A stretch of DNA of 64,000 nucleotides from Bacteroidota bacterium (GTDB taxonomy: Bacteria > Bacteroidota > Bacteroidia > Chitinophagales > Chitinophagaceae): NCBI GenBank assembly GCA_018266455.1, contig JAFEAJ010000009.1, forward strand, positions 1-64,000. The letters run 5' to 3'. This document shows, piece by piece, positions 8,461 to 16,671 of the stretch; position 1 is the stretch's first letter; each line of letters starts with the position of its first letter. The notes beneath the pieces were generated by a model. It did no database searches and was not told where the DNA came from. It saw only the letters and a list, made by a program, of their open reading frames with translations. A program made the position numbers and the translations under genes.

Positions 8461-9657
8461 ATGAAACAGCTTACCCTCTGCAAGATATTTTTTGTATTGC
8501 TGGCTTGCACTTGCTTCAACAATGCCCGGGCACAAATAACCTGGGCAATAAATGGCGGGGCAACCGGAGCGGGCAATTTTACCATTTCAGGAACTGGTTC
8601 TGTCAGCACCCTCAATTCAGGCGATGATATGGTTTTTAAAAAGCATGGATCGGGGGCTGCTATTTATTATACCTGCAATAGCTGTACCATCAATTTAGAA
8701 ATTACCGGGCAACTGGTCATCGACTATCCTCTATATCTATTCAATACCCGTATTATTATTGGCAAAACAAGTTTTGGCAACCTCAACACTACTGCCTCGT
8801 TGAGCATTAAAGGAAGCACAACAAACCCCAGGCAGGCATTGTTTCTTGACAGTTCTTCTTCCATTCAGCTTGCCAGCGCTACCAATTATATCAAATTGCA
8901 AAATTCTCCAGCTGCTGATATCTACTTTGGCTATGCCGGCAGTGAAAACAGCATGCCTACCAGTGATGATGTCAAATTTTCTGCTGATGATCATTGTTCT
9001 TTATGTGGCATCACTTCGGTCGGCAGTTCACTGCCATATACCTGCAACAAAGGGCAGGCAAACGGGCCATCTGTTTTAGCCGTGAATGGTTTTGCAATCA
9101 TAACGCCACTGCCGGTGGTGTTGGTCGATTTTTCTGCAGCGCTTAATGCCAATAACACAGTAAGCATGAATTGGAGCACTCAGATAGAAGAGAACCTCAG
9201 CCATTTTTCTGTTGAAAGGAGCGCCGATGGGGCCAATTGGCAAATAATCGGCACAGTGCAGGCCAATGGAAATTCCCGGCTCCCGAGTTATTACAGTTTT
9301 ACTGATGCCAGGCCAATCGAAGGCTCAAATTATTATCGCCTTCGAATGTCCGATCTTGATGACAAGTCTGGCGTCACGGAGATGGAGCTCGTCCTGGTGC
9401 CGTTCGCAAAAACATTTAAAATTTTCCCAAACCCTGCTAGAGATTATGTTGACATTGCCATTGGCAATTACAAGAACGGGAATGTTCGGTTGATTAATCA
9501 GTTCGGGCAGATGCTGCAGCAAAAGCAATTCAATACGACCTCAGGCATCCGCACGGTTGCCTTTCAGCTCAACGGTTGCGCCACAGGAAATTATTTTGTG
9601 CAGGTAATGGCCAGCGATGGCTCAATAGAAGTGAGGAAGCTTATTATTTCCAGGTAA
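8461..9657 (+). CDS. secreted protein with T9SS type A sorting domain
   Basis: 398 residues. A signal peptide (MKQLTLCKIFFVLLACTCFNN, ending near ARAQ) is followed by a beta-rich region with a CNSC motif, a fibronectin-like stretch (FSVERSADGANWQIIGTV) and a tail starting FKIFPNPARDYVDIAI and ending IEVRKLIISR. The order and the CNxC motif match the protein at 5759-6913, so the two are probably diverged duplicates. No catalytic motif is seen. Cell-surface or secreted localisation through the type IX system is inferred from the tail. Confidence 0.85.
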   Translation: MKQLTLCKIFFVLLACTCFNNARAQITWAINGGATGAGNFTISGTGSVSTLNSGDDMVFKKHGSGAAIYYTCNSCTINLEITGQLVIDYPLYLFNTRIIIGKTSFGNLNTTASLSIKGSTTNPRQALFLDSSSSIQLASATNYIKLQNSPAADIYFGYAGSENSMPTSDDVKFSADDHCSLCGITSVGSSLPYTCNKGQANGPSVLAVNGFAIITPLPVVLVDFSAALNANNTVSMNWSTQIEENLSHFSVERSADGANWQIIGTVQANGNSRLPSYYSFTDARPIEGSNYYRLRMSDLDDKSGVTEMELVLVPFAKTFKIFPNPARDYVDIAIGNYKNGNVRLINQFGQMLQQKQFNTTSGIRTVAFQLNGCATGNYFVQVMASDGSIEVRKLIISR

Positions 9658-9844
9658 CATATTTTATAAATGGAATTAGCGTGGGCTTGCATGCAGTTTG
9701 ACCTGCCTGTTGGTTTTATCGGGTTAAAACCACCAAAACCAATATTTGGGAGATCCTTGGTTTTAGCGGTGAAGCTTTCATCGAGAAAATGATTTTGGTT
9801 ACAGCAAATATTAATTGGCATTATAAAAAAGAGCATTGCCATTT

Positions 9845-10591
9845 TTATTTCGTCAGCCCCTCATTCACTTTTTGCCAATTGGCAGTTTTTAAGATTTCTT
9901 TGATGCGGTCATTATTTCCTGAAATAATAATGACAATATTTTCTATAAATGGAGTTCCTTTCGGATGAATGAATTTGAATCCGTAATCTCCGAAGCTGGC
10001 CCTTGCTCTTGCGGTGGACCAGTCTCCGAAAGCAAGCACATAGCTGTCAGGTGTATTATGATCGGTTCCGATTAGTTTATCTGCAGGTTGTTTATAAGAA
10101 AAATAACAACCGGGGACTTTTAAATCTGTTATACTATTTTTTAATGGGTGTACTAGAAGCGCAATGTCATTCACCTGCACATCTACGTACAGGTTCGATT
10201 CGCTTTTTATTTTATTTCCCTCTGTTTGAAAATCTTTCATTGCTTTGGCATCGGTTGCATCTATGGTTCCATTGTTTAATTTATCATAATATGGTTTTAT
10301 GTTTTTATTGTAATAGTCTGAGCCGGGCTTAATGGTAAAATGCCATTCATTAAAAGGCGCAGTGTTTATTGGAATAGACGGATTCGCTTGTACGCTGTAA
10401 TCTTCAGGTGCATCGGCTCCGCCGCTTTTTATTTGCCAGTCACTGTTTTGAAATCCATTAATCAACGGCACAATAACATTCACTGCCTTGTTAATAACGA
10501 TTGTTTCAGCAGCATTAGGATCTCGGTTGCTTTGAGCGGTAGAAATAATGGAAAGCAATAAAACGAAACTGAGGATTAATATCTTTTTCAT
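9845..10591 (-). CDS. secreted protein of unknown function
   Basis: 248 residues with a signal peptide (MKKILILSFVLLLSIISTAQ). The mature part contains a lone cysteine (VPGCYFSYKQP) and a FGDWSTARARASFGDYGFKF segment; I do not recognise the family. It is the last gene of a same-strand run that starts with the sensor kinase at 19734 and lies 19 bp after the metzincin-type gene. No T9SS tail or lipobox is seen, so a periplasmic location is most likely. The C-terminal segment (ENIVIIISGNNDRIKEIL) has a globular alternating pattern. Confidence 0.7.
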   Translation of the reverse strand: MKKILILSFVLLLSIISTAQSNRDPNAAETIVINKAVNVIVPLINGFQNSDWQIKSGGADAPEDYSVQANPSIPINTAPFNEWHFTIKPGSDYYNKNIKPYYDKLNNGTIDATDAKAMKDFQTEGNKIKSESNLYVDVQVNDIALLVHPLKNSITDLKVPGCYFSYKQPADKLIGTDHNTPDSYVLAFGDWSTARARASFGDYGFKFIHPKGTPFIENIVIIISGNNDRIKEILKTANWQKVNEGLTK

Positions 10592-10610
10592 TTTAATAAA
10601 TATAAATTGA

Positions 10611-12989
10611 TCAGGGATCGGATTTCACATCTATTTTGCCATAACAATCATCAGATGGGTGGGTAATCGTTTTTAATGGAACAGCTTTTCCGGGATTGTC
10701 AGGGTCCGTTGGCGTATTCACTACTTCCGTCCAGGTATCGCCTTTATGGCAGTAGTAATGCCTGACGGAATTTATTCCACGATGGCTTGTTTCATCCGGA
10801 GCATCATAGCGCATTGAACAACCAAGAAAACCGATATCGGCCTTAGGATGATGGTGGGTGATCCCCAGCGCATGGCCTATTTCATGAATGGTAGTGCCTA
10901 ACACAGACTCCTGGTAAATATTCTGTGCCTGATCTGGTTTGAAATTCTTTGCCAAACAATAGTTCATATCGCCGGAGTATATATAAATAATGCTTGTATG
11001 CTTTACGGCCTGGTCATAATAACCTCCAGCAGATTCTTCACCTTCTTTATTTATTTCATTCCCAGTTTCATAGTCTGTTACTTTGTCATAATCAATTTGT
11101 TGGCCTACGGTTATGTGCGTACAATCTATCGACGCTGATTGGGACTTCATGTCAGCAAAAATTAGCGCATACTGTTTAGCGTAAAAGTGGTCTGTTTTAT
11201 TGAAATTCGTCCACCTGTTTTCCGGGTCTTTACTGCTGGCAGTATAAATCATTTCATCTTTATTAATATAATGCCAGCATAAGTCGGAAGGGTTGTAAGG
11301 TTCGTAATATTGTTTGAATAACCCGTCTTCGTCCCAAATGAAAATGTCTTTGTAGTTTGGATCCATACGAAGATGCCCGTCTTTAAAGGATTCATGGCTC
11401 CCCTGCGGCACCAGGTTGTCTTCTACCTTAAAGCCGCGGTACTCTTCAAAAAGCGTATATCCATCACCGTTCCTTCTTTGGTTTTGCGGGTAGGCATCCT
11501 CATCAAAATCCGGGTCGGATATCTTTCCGTAAATGCCCATATCTTTCTCCCATTTGTCTGCGATCTTGTTATGGTTCTCATCAAAAGGTATGGTAGCAAA
11601 AAAAACATCGGGCTTATCTTTTAAATGGCCATCCAGGTCAATGTCATCATCATCCAGGTGCACATGCGCTTTCAAAACGCCATAAGCTGCATAATCATAA
11701 CAAGCGACAAAAGCAGAGAGGTCGCTGCCTTCCCGCTGGTTTGATGTTAAGGTAGCATCTGTGCTGCTTTTCAAATGCGATTCTGCCAATGACAATTTGC
11801 TCCAGCGCAGATCAGGTTTGTCGTCAGCATTTTGTTTGGGATAATTCATGCAAATGCCTTTGTAGTTCGATACTTTATCTAAGGTATAGGTAACCGTAAA
11901 GGGATGTGCGTTGGTAACATCTTTCCCTCCATTTTTTTTATCAATTATCCGTACACGGAATGCAATGGAGTTCCCTTCTGTTTCCGATCCATCTACTTTC
12001 GGTCCTTTCGGGATAAAATTTTGATACCCTGCCACATCTAAAGGATCAATAATTGCTTCCAGCCTCGGTGGTTCCTGGTTGGTAATCAAAATCTGCACAC
12101 TGGTAATATAGGTAATCTGGTCTGTGCCTGTCCAGCCTTCGGGAACTGGAGCGCTGTCAATCGTTTTGCTTTCAGAATAAGAAACTTCATACCCAAATTT
12201 TGTTTGCGCAATAGATGCCTGCCCACCGTTAACCGGTGAGGAAGCGATGGCAGACTGTATTTTGGCATCTTTTGCTACAGGATGATTCCATGACTGAAAT
12301 AAGCCGCACAATACCGTGAACTCTTCAATTGTTGCTTTGCCAAGCTCAGACAGGTCAACAGTTGCCGTAGGGTTGCCTTTTGTCTTCTCTACCTCTTTCC
12401 CACTCGCATGGATTACAGGGTCCTGCAATAAGTCAACTTGAAAATCTCCCATCTTAGTTTTTCTATTATATCCAAAACTCATCCTAACATTAGTGGGGTC
12501 TACATTGCTATATCCTGAAATTTGTCGGTTCGTGTTCCCATCGCACCTGGTCTCTGTATTTTCTGATGAACAATTCACACTAAACGAGCCCTTGAAAGGT
12601 TTTTCATATTTCCTGAAATTTTCATCCATGTTGGTTTCCATTTGAAAATCGTCACCGTTCTGCCACCCAATAGCCGAATCAGTAGAAAGATCCGACTGGA
12701 TAGAATAATTTAAAGTCCCTTTTTTTGTTGTTTTGCACCCGGAATTATTTGACACCAGGTTTGTTGAGCCAACCATTGTTCTGGTCATCTTGATCCTGAT
12801 CTTCCACGAATTATCATAGCCTGGCGGCAACCCTGGTTGCTGTTTTCCCTGGGGAGTGTTTTTTTTAACATGGTCAGCAACAGTCCTGGCATTCTGCAAC
12901 ATTTTTTGCAGGTCTGTTTGCTGGGAAAAAACAGGGCACGGATGGAGCATGAGCAAAAATAATAGGCCAATTAGGAATCCTGCTTTCAT
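10611..12989 (-). CDS. large secreted metzincin-type zinc metalloprotease
   Basis: 792 residues with a signal peptide (MKAGFLIGLLFLLMLHPCPVFSQ). Near the C-terminus is HEIGHALGITH (zinc ligands His702, His706 and His712, catalytic Glu703), followed by CSMRY with Met726, which fits the metzincin HExxHxxGxxH plus Met-turn layout. Acidic stretches such as HLDDDDIDLDGHL and DFDEDAYPQNQRRNGDGYT could bind calcium. The first 450 residues are beta-rich and not recognised. No sorting tail is seen, so export beyond the periplasm is uncertain. It is flanked by other secreted genes on the same strand. Its substrate is unknown. Confidence 0.75.
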   Translation of the reverse strand: MKAGFLIGLLFLLMLHPCPVFSQQTDLQKMLQNARTVADHVKKNTPQGKQQPGLPPGYDNSWKIRIKMTRTMVGSTNLVSNNSGCKTTKKGTLNYSIQSDLSTDSAIGWQNGDDFQMETNMDENFRKYEKPFKGSFSVNCSSENTETRCDGNTNRQISGYSNVDPTNVRMSFGYNRKTKMGDFQVDLLQDPVIHASGKEVEKTKGNPTATVDLSELGKATIEEFTVLCGLFQSWNHPVAKDAKIQSAIASSPVNGGQASIAQTKFGYEVSYSESKTIDSAPVPEGWTGTDQITYITSVQILITNQEPPRLEAIIDPLDVAGYQNFIPKGPKVDGSETEGNSIAFRVRIIDKKNGGKDVTNAHPFTVTYTLDKVSNYKGICMNYPKQNADDKPDLRWSKLSLAESHLKSSTDATLTSNQREGSDLSAFVACYDYAAYGVLKAHVHLDDDDIDLDGHLKDKPDVFFATIPFDENHNKIADKWEKDMGIYGKISDPDFDEDAYPQNQRRNGDGYTLFEEYRGFKVEDNLVPQGSHESFKDGHLRMDPNYKDIFIWDEDGLFKQYYEPYNPSDLCWHYINKDEMIYTASSKDPENRWTNFNKTDHFYAKQYALIFADMKSQSASIDCTHITVGQQIDYDKVTDYETGNEINKEGEESAGGYYDQAVKHTSIIYIYSGDMNYCLAKNFKPDQAQNIYQESVLGTTIHEIGHALGITHHHPKADIGFLGCSMRYDAPDETSHRGINSVRHYYCHKGDTWTEVVNTPTDPDNPGKAVPLKTITHPSDDCYGKIDVKSDP

Positions 12990-13019
12990 ATATCAATTAC
13001 CAATAAACTTTTCAATTAA

Positions 13020-13970
13020 TTATTTTGAACAACTTACATCATACGTGCCTGCATCGCAATTCGCTTTGTTGTTGAAAGCATCAGCGCCGCTTTTTCGCAC
13101 ATCTTTCACGCACATAGCGGTGACAAGAAATGCATTGCCAAAAGCTGCTGACTGGGCACTGAAAAGCATTTGCTTAAAATTTGGCGAACGCAATGCATCG
13201 CCATTTTTGCATTTAACGATGCTGGCATCAATGGTAGCGGCCATTGATTTTATTTTTTCCAGGTAGCCGAGGAACAATGTTGCTTTTTGGTGATTGTACT
13301 TATCTGTAACAACAATCGCCTGCTGCCAATATTTCCCTTCTATCTTGTTCGCGCAAGCACAGTTTGGCAGGCCGGTAATATCTTGCGGGCATTTATTTTT
13401 ATCATCTTTCTGAATGGCGTTTATTTCATTCAACATCGCATCATCAATGGCTTTCAGCTTGGCCGAAAATTCATCATCAAGCGCTTTCATCTGGTTCACA
13501 GCCATATCGTTTGTTTTCATCACCAGGTTCGCAAGCATGGGGTCGTCCTGCATGGAAGATGCCCCTGCATTTTTTTGTCGCTGTTGCGCCATCTGCATTG
13601 CAAATGCTTTTTGCTGATCAGGTGTCATGCTCTTCAGTTCTTCAGCCAGGTCTTTTGCTGCATTTACATCTTGCTGAGAGGGCATTTGCCGGCTTGTACC
13701 AGAAGCTTCGGCTGCATAAGCATTATTAAAATCTCGTGTTGTCCTTGCAACCAGGGTATCAAGTTCCTGCAAGTCGGCCCCATAATTGACAATATTGCTT
13801 TGGCTATGATCATTTTTATTGGTAACACATTTTTTAAATGAATACGCAGCACCTGGCGTCATGGAAAGCGTTCCCATCATTTTCGCAATACTAATGTTGA
13901 GGCATTTTTGCGCATGCACATGATTGTGCAGGATGCTAACAGTTAACAAGGCCAATAAATATTTTTTCAT
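13020..13970 (-). CDS. secreted cysteine-containing coiled-coil protein, unknown
   Basis: 316 residues with a signal peptide (MKKYLLALLTVSILHNHVHAQ). The middle (about residues 90-190) is Gln/Met/Ala-rich and probably helical or coiled-coil (DPMLANLVMKTNDMAVNQMK). Around it are several cysteines, including GLPNCACANKIEG and a C-terminal ANCDAGTYDVSCSK, so disulfides in the periplasm are likely. I recognise no family. It lies 30 bp upstream of the metzincin-type gene on the same strand and may be its partner, inhibitor or substrate, which is inference only. Confidence 0.7.
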   Translation of the reverse strand: MKKYLLALLTVSILHNHVHAQKCLNISIAKMMGTLSMTPGAAYSFKKCVTNKNDHSQSNIVNYGADLQELDTLVARTTRDFNNAYAAEASGTSRQMPSQQDVNAAKDLAEELKSMTPDQQKAFAMQMAQQRQKNAGASSMQDDPMLANLVMKTNDMAVNQMKALDDEFSAKLKAIDDAMLNEINAIQKDDKNKCPQDITGLPNCACANKIEGKYWQQAIVVTDKYNHQKATLFLGYLEKIKSMAATIDASIVKCKNGDALRSPNFKQMLFSAQSAAFGNAFLVTAMCVKDVRKSGADAFNNKANCDAGTYDVSCSK

Positions 13971-14016
13971 TTTTAGCTCTTTTAAAAAAGCACGGGTAAT
14001 TTATCAGGAGGTGGCA

Positions 14017-14637
14017 TTACTGATTGCCGCTGGTTGGTGTTTTTGCTGCGCTTTGCACCTGCGGTTTTAAGGGTTTTCTTTGCATTTGAACAGGCGTATT
14101 CCGAACAGGCCTTCTGTTCAGATGCAAAGTGTCATTGATATTTTTTGGAGGGTTGTGGGCTTGCACATTAGTAACAGGGGCCTGCATATGCTGTATTGGC
14201 GGGTTTCCCGTATTTTGCCGGGCAGGGCTCCCAACCGTTCGCTGGGGAGCAGTTCCGGTACAGGTCAAATTAAATTCTCCCCTGGAAGATTCAAAACTTC
14301 CCGGCGACAACACTTTTACAGCTTCCCATCCGCTATATGATTTCCCTGCTGCGCCCAGTTGCCATGTTGTATTGATAACTCTTGTCCCGCTGCCATCTAA
14401 TTGAATGGTCATGATTGGCGGATGCGCACCATCGCTTCTGGCCCATTGGTATCTCAAAGTACCCGCGCCGGAATAATGGATGACAGCTTTAAAAGTAATT
14501 TTTGCCGGGCAAGCTCCACTATAACTCGGATGGTCAACCGAAACGTCAATGCGGTTTACCCGCTGAGCATGCGTTTGCGCTGTTATAAAAATTAAACTTA
14601 CAATAAAGCCAAGCGTTGATAATAGTGTCTTTCTCAT
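14017..14637 (-). CDS. secreted Ig-like domain protein
   Basis: 206 residues with a signal peptide ending near AQTHAQR. Residues 30-125 read as a beta-sandwich of a type widespread in bacterial secreted proteins: YSGACPAKITFKAVI, then GTLRYQWARSDGAHPP and a tryptophan-containing TTWQLGAAG. The remaining 80 residues are Pro/Asn/Gln-rich and look disordered. No enzymatic motif is present, so a binding or structural role is likely. It lies in the kinase-linked run between the OmpA-like gene and the coiled-coil gene, with short spacers (61 and 46 bp). Confidence 0.68.
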   Translation of the reverse strand: MRKTLLSTLGFIVSLIFITAQTHAQRVNRIDVSVDHPSYSGACPAKITFKAVIHYSGAGTLRYQWARSDGAHPPIMTIQLDGSGTRVINTTWQLGAAGKSYSGWEAVKVLSPGSFESSRGEFNLTCTGTAPQRTVGSPARQNTGNPPIQHMQAPVTNVQAHNPPKNINDTLHLNRRPVRNTPVQMQRKPLKPQVQSAAKTPTSGNQ

Positions 14638-14698
14638 TTTGTTTTTTTTAATTTATTTGATGAAAGGAAGTGTAAGATTTAAGCTATGCAAATACGGG

Positions 14699-15919
14699 TT
14701 ACCTCTTTACAAACTCCACTCTTCTGTTATTCGCTTTACCTTCAGGCGTATCGTTGGTATCAATGGGTTTGGTATCGCCGAAACCTTTTGTAGATAGCCT
14801 TGACCCATCAATGCCCATACTTACCAGTTGTGCTTTCACTTCATTAGCTCGTTGTTGAGATAAGATAAGATTGTGCGCAGCATCGCCTGTATTATCTGTA
14901 TGGCCGTCAATTTCGAATTTCAAAGAAGGATCTTTTTTCAATAGGCTGAAGATTTCATTGATGGATCCCATTGATTGTGGTTTTAAAGTTGCTTTATCAA
15001 CATCAAACAAAATTCCATGCATTATAATTTTTGCGGGAGTAGTGGTTTGTTTATAAATATTAATACCTCCTTTTGCTATCCTAACATTTTTTATGAATGA
15101 ATTTTCATAACCATTCACATGAATGGTTACATTATTAGGTTTGCCCGTAAGGTTATTTACATTAACCACCCTGAATTGATCAATATACGCTTTGCCTGCA
15201 GTTTTGTTGATCGCAATTGCAATATGATGCCATTGCATGGGGTCATTAATCGGCAATGCTGCAGGATAATTTATATCTCCGAGCGTCCAGTTTAAACCAT
15301 CATTATTAAAAGTTATTCCCTGCATAATGGCGGGATCTTGTGTATAATACACACGATTACCAAAGTCAACCGATAAATGATGGATGCCGAATAATTCATT
15401 TTTAAAATCAAATTCGATTGTGAATTGATCAGGCATGTAAGCTTGTTTATCCATGCGTGGTGTGAAAGTAGCGCCATCACCTTTGGGAACATGAATAACG
15501 TTTTCACCATTTTCCTGTTGTACATCTGCCTGCCCATCACTTACAGTAAATTGTGAAGGAATTTCACCTGCTTGTTCATCTGCGAGGCTCGATTCAAAAA
15601 TTACCGTATCGCCCGGAACAAAATCATAATTCTGATAAGTTTTCAAATTTGCCGTGCCGGAAGAATTTGACGGTTGATTATTATTTCCGTTCGCAGAATT
15701 ATTTGTTGATTGATTATTGTTGCCGTTTTTATTTTTTTTCTTAAAAAGGCCTTTAATAGAGTTCTCGGCTTTATTAAGGCCATTCTCTGCTGCGTTATCC
15801 ATATTGTTGTTAACATGGTTGGTAGCGGCATCTTTTCCAACCTGACTGGGGTCATTTACTTGTGCTTTTGCGGAGAAGAGAAGTAGGGAGGCAAACAAAA
15901 GGAGGAGGATACTTTTCAT
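14699..15919 (-). CDS. OmpA-family protein with LamG-like middle domain
   Basis: 406 residues. A signal peptide ends near SAKAQ. An Asn-rich low-complexity linker (about residues 60-90) leads to a LamG/concanavalin-like region (FTIEFDFKNELFGIHHLSV, then MQWHHIAIAIN). The C-terminal OmpA/MotB domain has the peptidoglycan-binding signature EIDGHTDNTGDAAHNLILS and ends GKANNRRVEFVKR. It should tether the outer envelope to peptidoglycan while presenting a lectin-like domain. It is the first gene after the two-component pair, with a plausible promoter of its own (15934-15964). Confidence 0.88.
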   Translation of the reverse strand: MKSILLLLFASLLLFSAKAQVNDPSQVGKDAATNHVNNNMDNAAENGLNKAENSIKGLFKKKNKNGNNNQSTNNSANGNNNQPSNSSGTANLKTYQNYDFVPGDTVIFESSLADEQAGEIPSQFTVSDGQADVQQENGENVIHVPKGDGATFTPRMDKQAYMPDQFTIEFDFKNELFGIHHLSVDFGNRVYYTQDPAIMQGITFNNDGLNWTLGDINYPAALPINDPMQWHHIAIAINKTAGKAYIDQFRVVNVNNLTGKPNNVTIHVNGYENSFIKNVRIAKGGINIYKQTTTPAKIIMHGILFDVDKATLKPQSMGSINEIFSLLKKDPSLKFEIDGHTDNTGDAAHNLILSQQRANEVKAQLVSMGIDGSRLSTKGFGDTKPIDTNDTPEGKANNRRVEFVKR

Positions 15920-15933
15920 AATAATATTTTTTG

Positions 15934-15964
15934 GAAAGGTATCTTATCCAAGAAGCGGAGTCAA
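15934..15964 (-). promoter_or_regulatory. putative promoter of the OmpA-LamG gene
   Basis: On the minus strand TACCTTTC (15934-15941) matches 7 of the 8 positions of TAnnTTTG. A TTG (15962-15964) lies 20 bp upstream, the right spacing for the -33 element. Confidence 0.45.
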
Positions 15965-15998
15965 TCGCAAAAAAGTGTGAGAATTAAAATAAATGGAG

Positions 15999-16622
15999 TT
16001 ATTTTCTGCCGTAAACTTTATTGAGCGCTTCTGTGCGGCTTTGCACCTGCAGCTTTTCATAAATGTTCCGGGCATGGCTGCGGATGGTTTCCATGCTGAC
16101 TTTCATTTCGTCAGCAATTTCTTTATAACGCAATCCTTTGGCGAGCGCTTTCAAAACTTCTTTTTCTTTTGGAGTAAGAATATCCGTTTCTTCTATGGAA
16201 TCTTTTTTTTGAAAAGAGGCGATGACTTTGCGTGCAATCTGGCTGCTCATGGGCGAACCGCCATTATATACTTCTGCAATAGCATCTAATATTTTCGAAG
16301 GTGCAGTTTTTTTCAACAAATAACCGCTTGCTCCTGCTTTTAGTGATTCAAAAATATTTTCATCGTCTTCGTAAACGGTGCTCATGATAAACTGTGTCTG
16401 CGGGCAAAGAATTTTTAATTTCCTTACTGCTTCAATTCCATTAATGCCGGGCAGGTGTATATCCATCAATGCCACATCAGGAGCAAGAGCAGGCAATTCG
16501 GAGATTGCCAGCTCCCCGTTTGCAAAAGTTTTCTGGCAGCTAAAACCTTCGCTTCCGTCAATAAGCACATGCAGCCCTTCCCGGATTTCTTTTATGTCTT
16601 CTATAATAACAACCCGTATCAT
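15999..16622 (-). CDS. LuxR/NarL-family response regulator
   Basis: 207 residues from the ATG at 16622; an extension to 16688 would overlap the kinase gene and adds an atypical N-terminus. The receiver domain has phospho-acceptor Asp54 (VALMDIHLPG) and Lys104 (GYLLKKTAP). The C-terminal LuxR-type helix-turn-helix is LTPKEKEVLKALAKG...YKEIADEM. The gene starts 49 bp after the sensor kinase, so the two form a cognate pair. Likely targets include the secreted-protein genes immediately downstream, though no operator could be read. Confidence 0.93.
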   Translation of the reverse strand: MIRVVIIEDIKEIREGLHVLIDGSEGFSCQKTFANGELAISELPALAPDVALMDIHLPGINGIEAVRKLKILCPQTQFIMSTVYEDDENIFESLKAGASGYLLKKTAPSKILDAIAEVYNGGSPMSSQIARKVIASFQKKDSIEETDILTPKEKEVLKALAKGLRYKEIADEMKVSMETIRSHARNIYEKLQVQSRTEALNKVYGRK

Positions 16623-16671
16623 TATTTCAAATGTAGTTATTGAAAAGGCGCAACAGCATCCCAAAAAAGTG

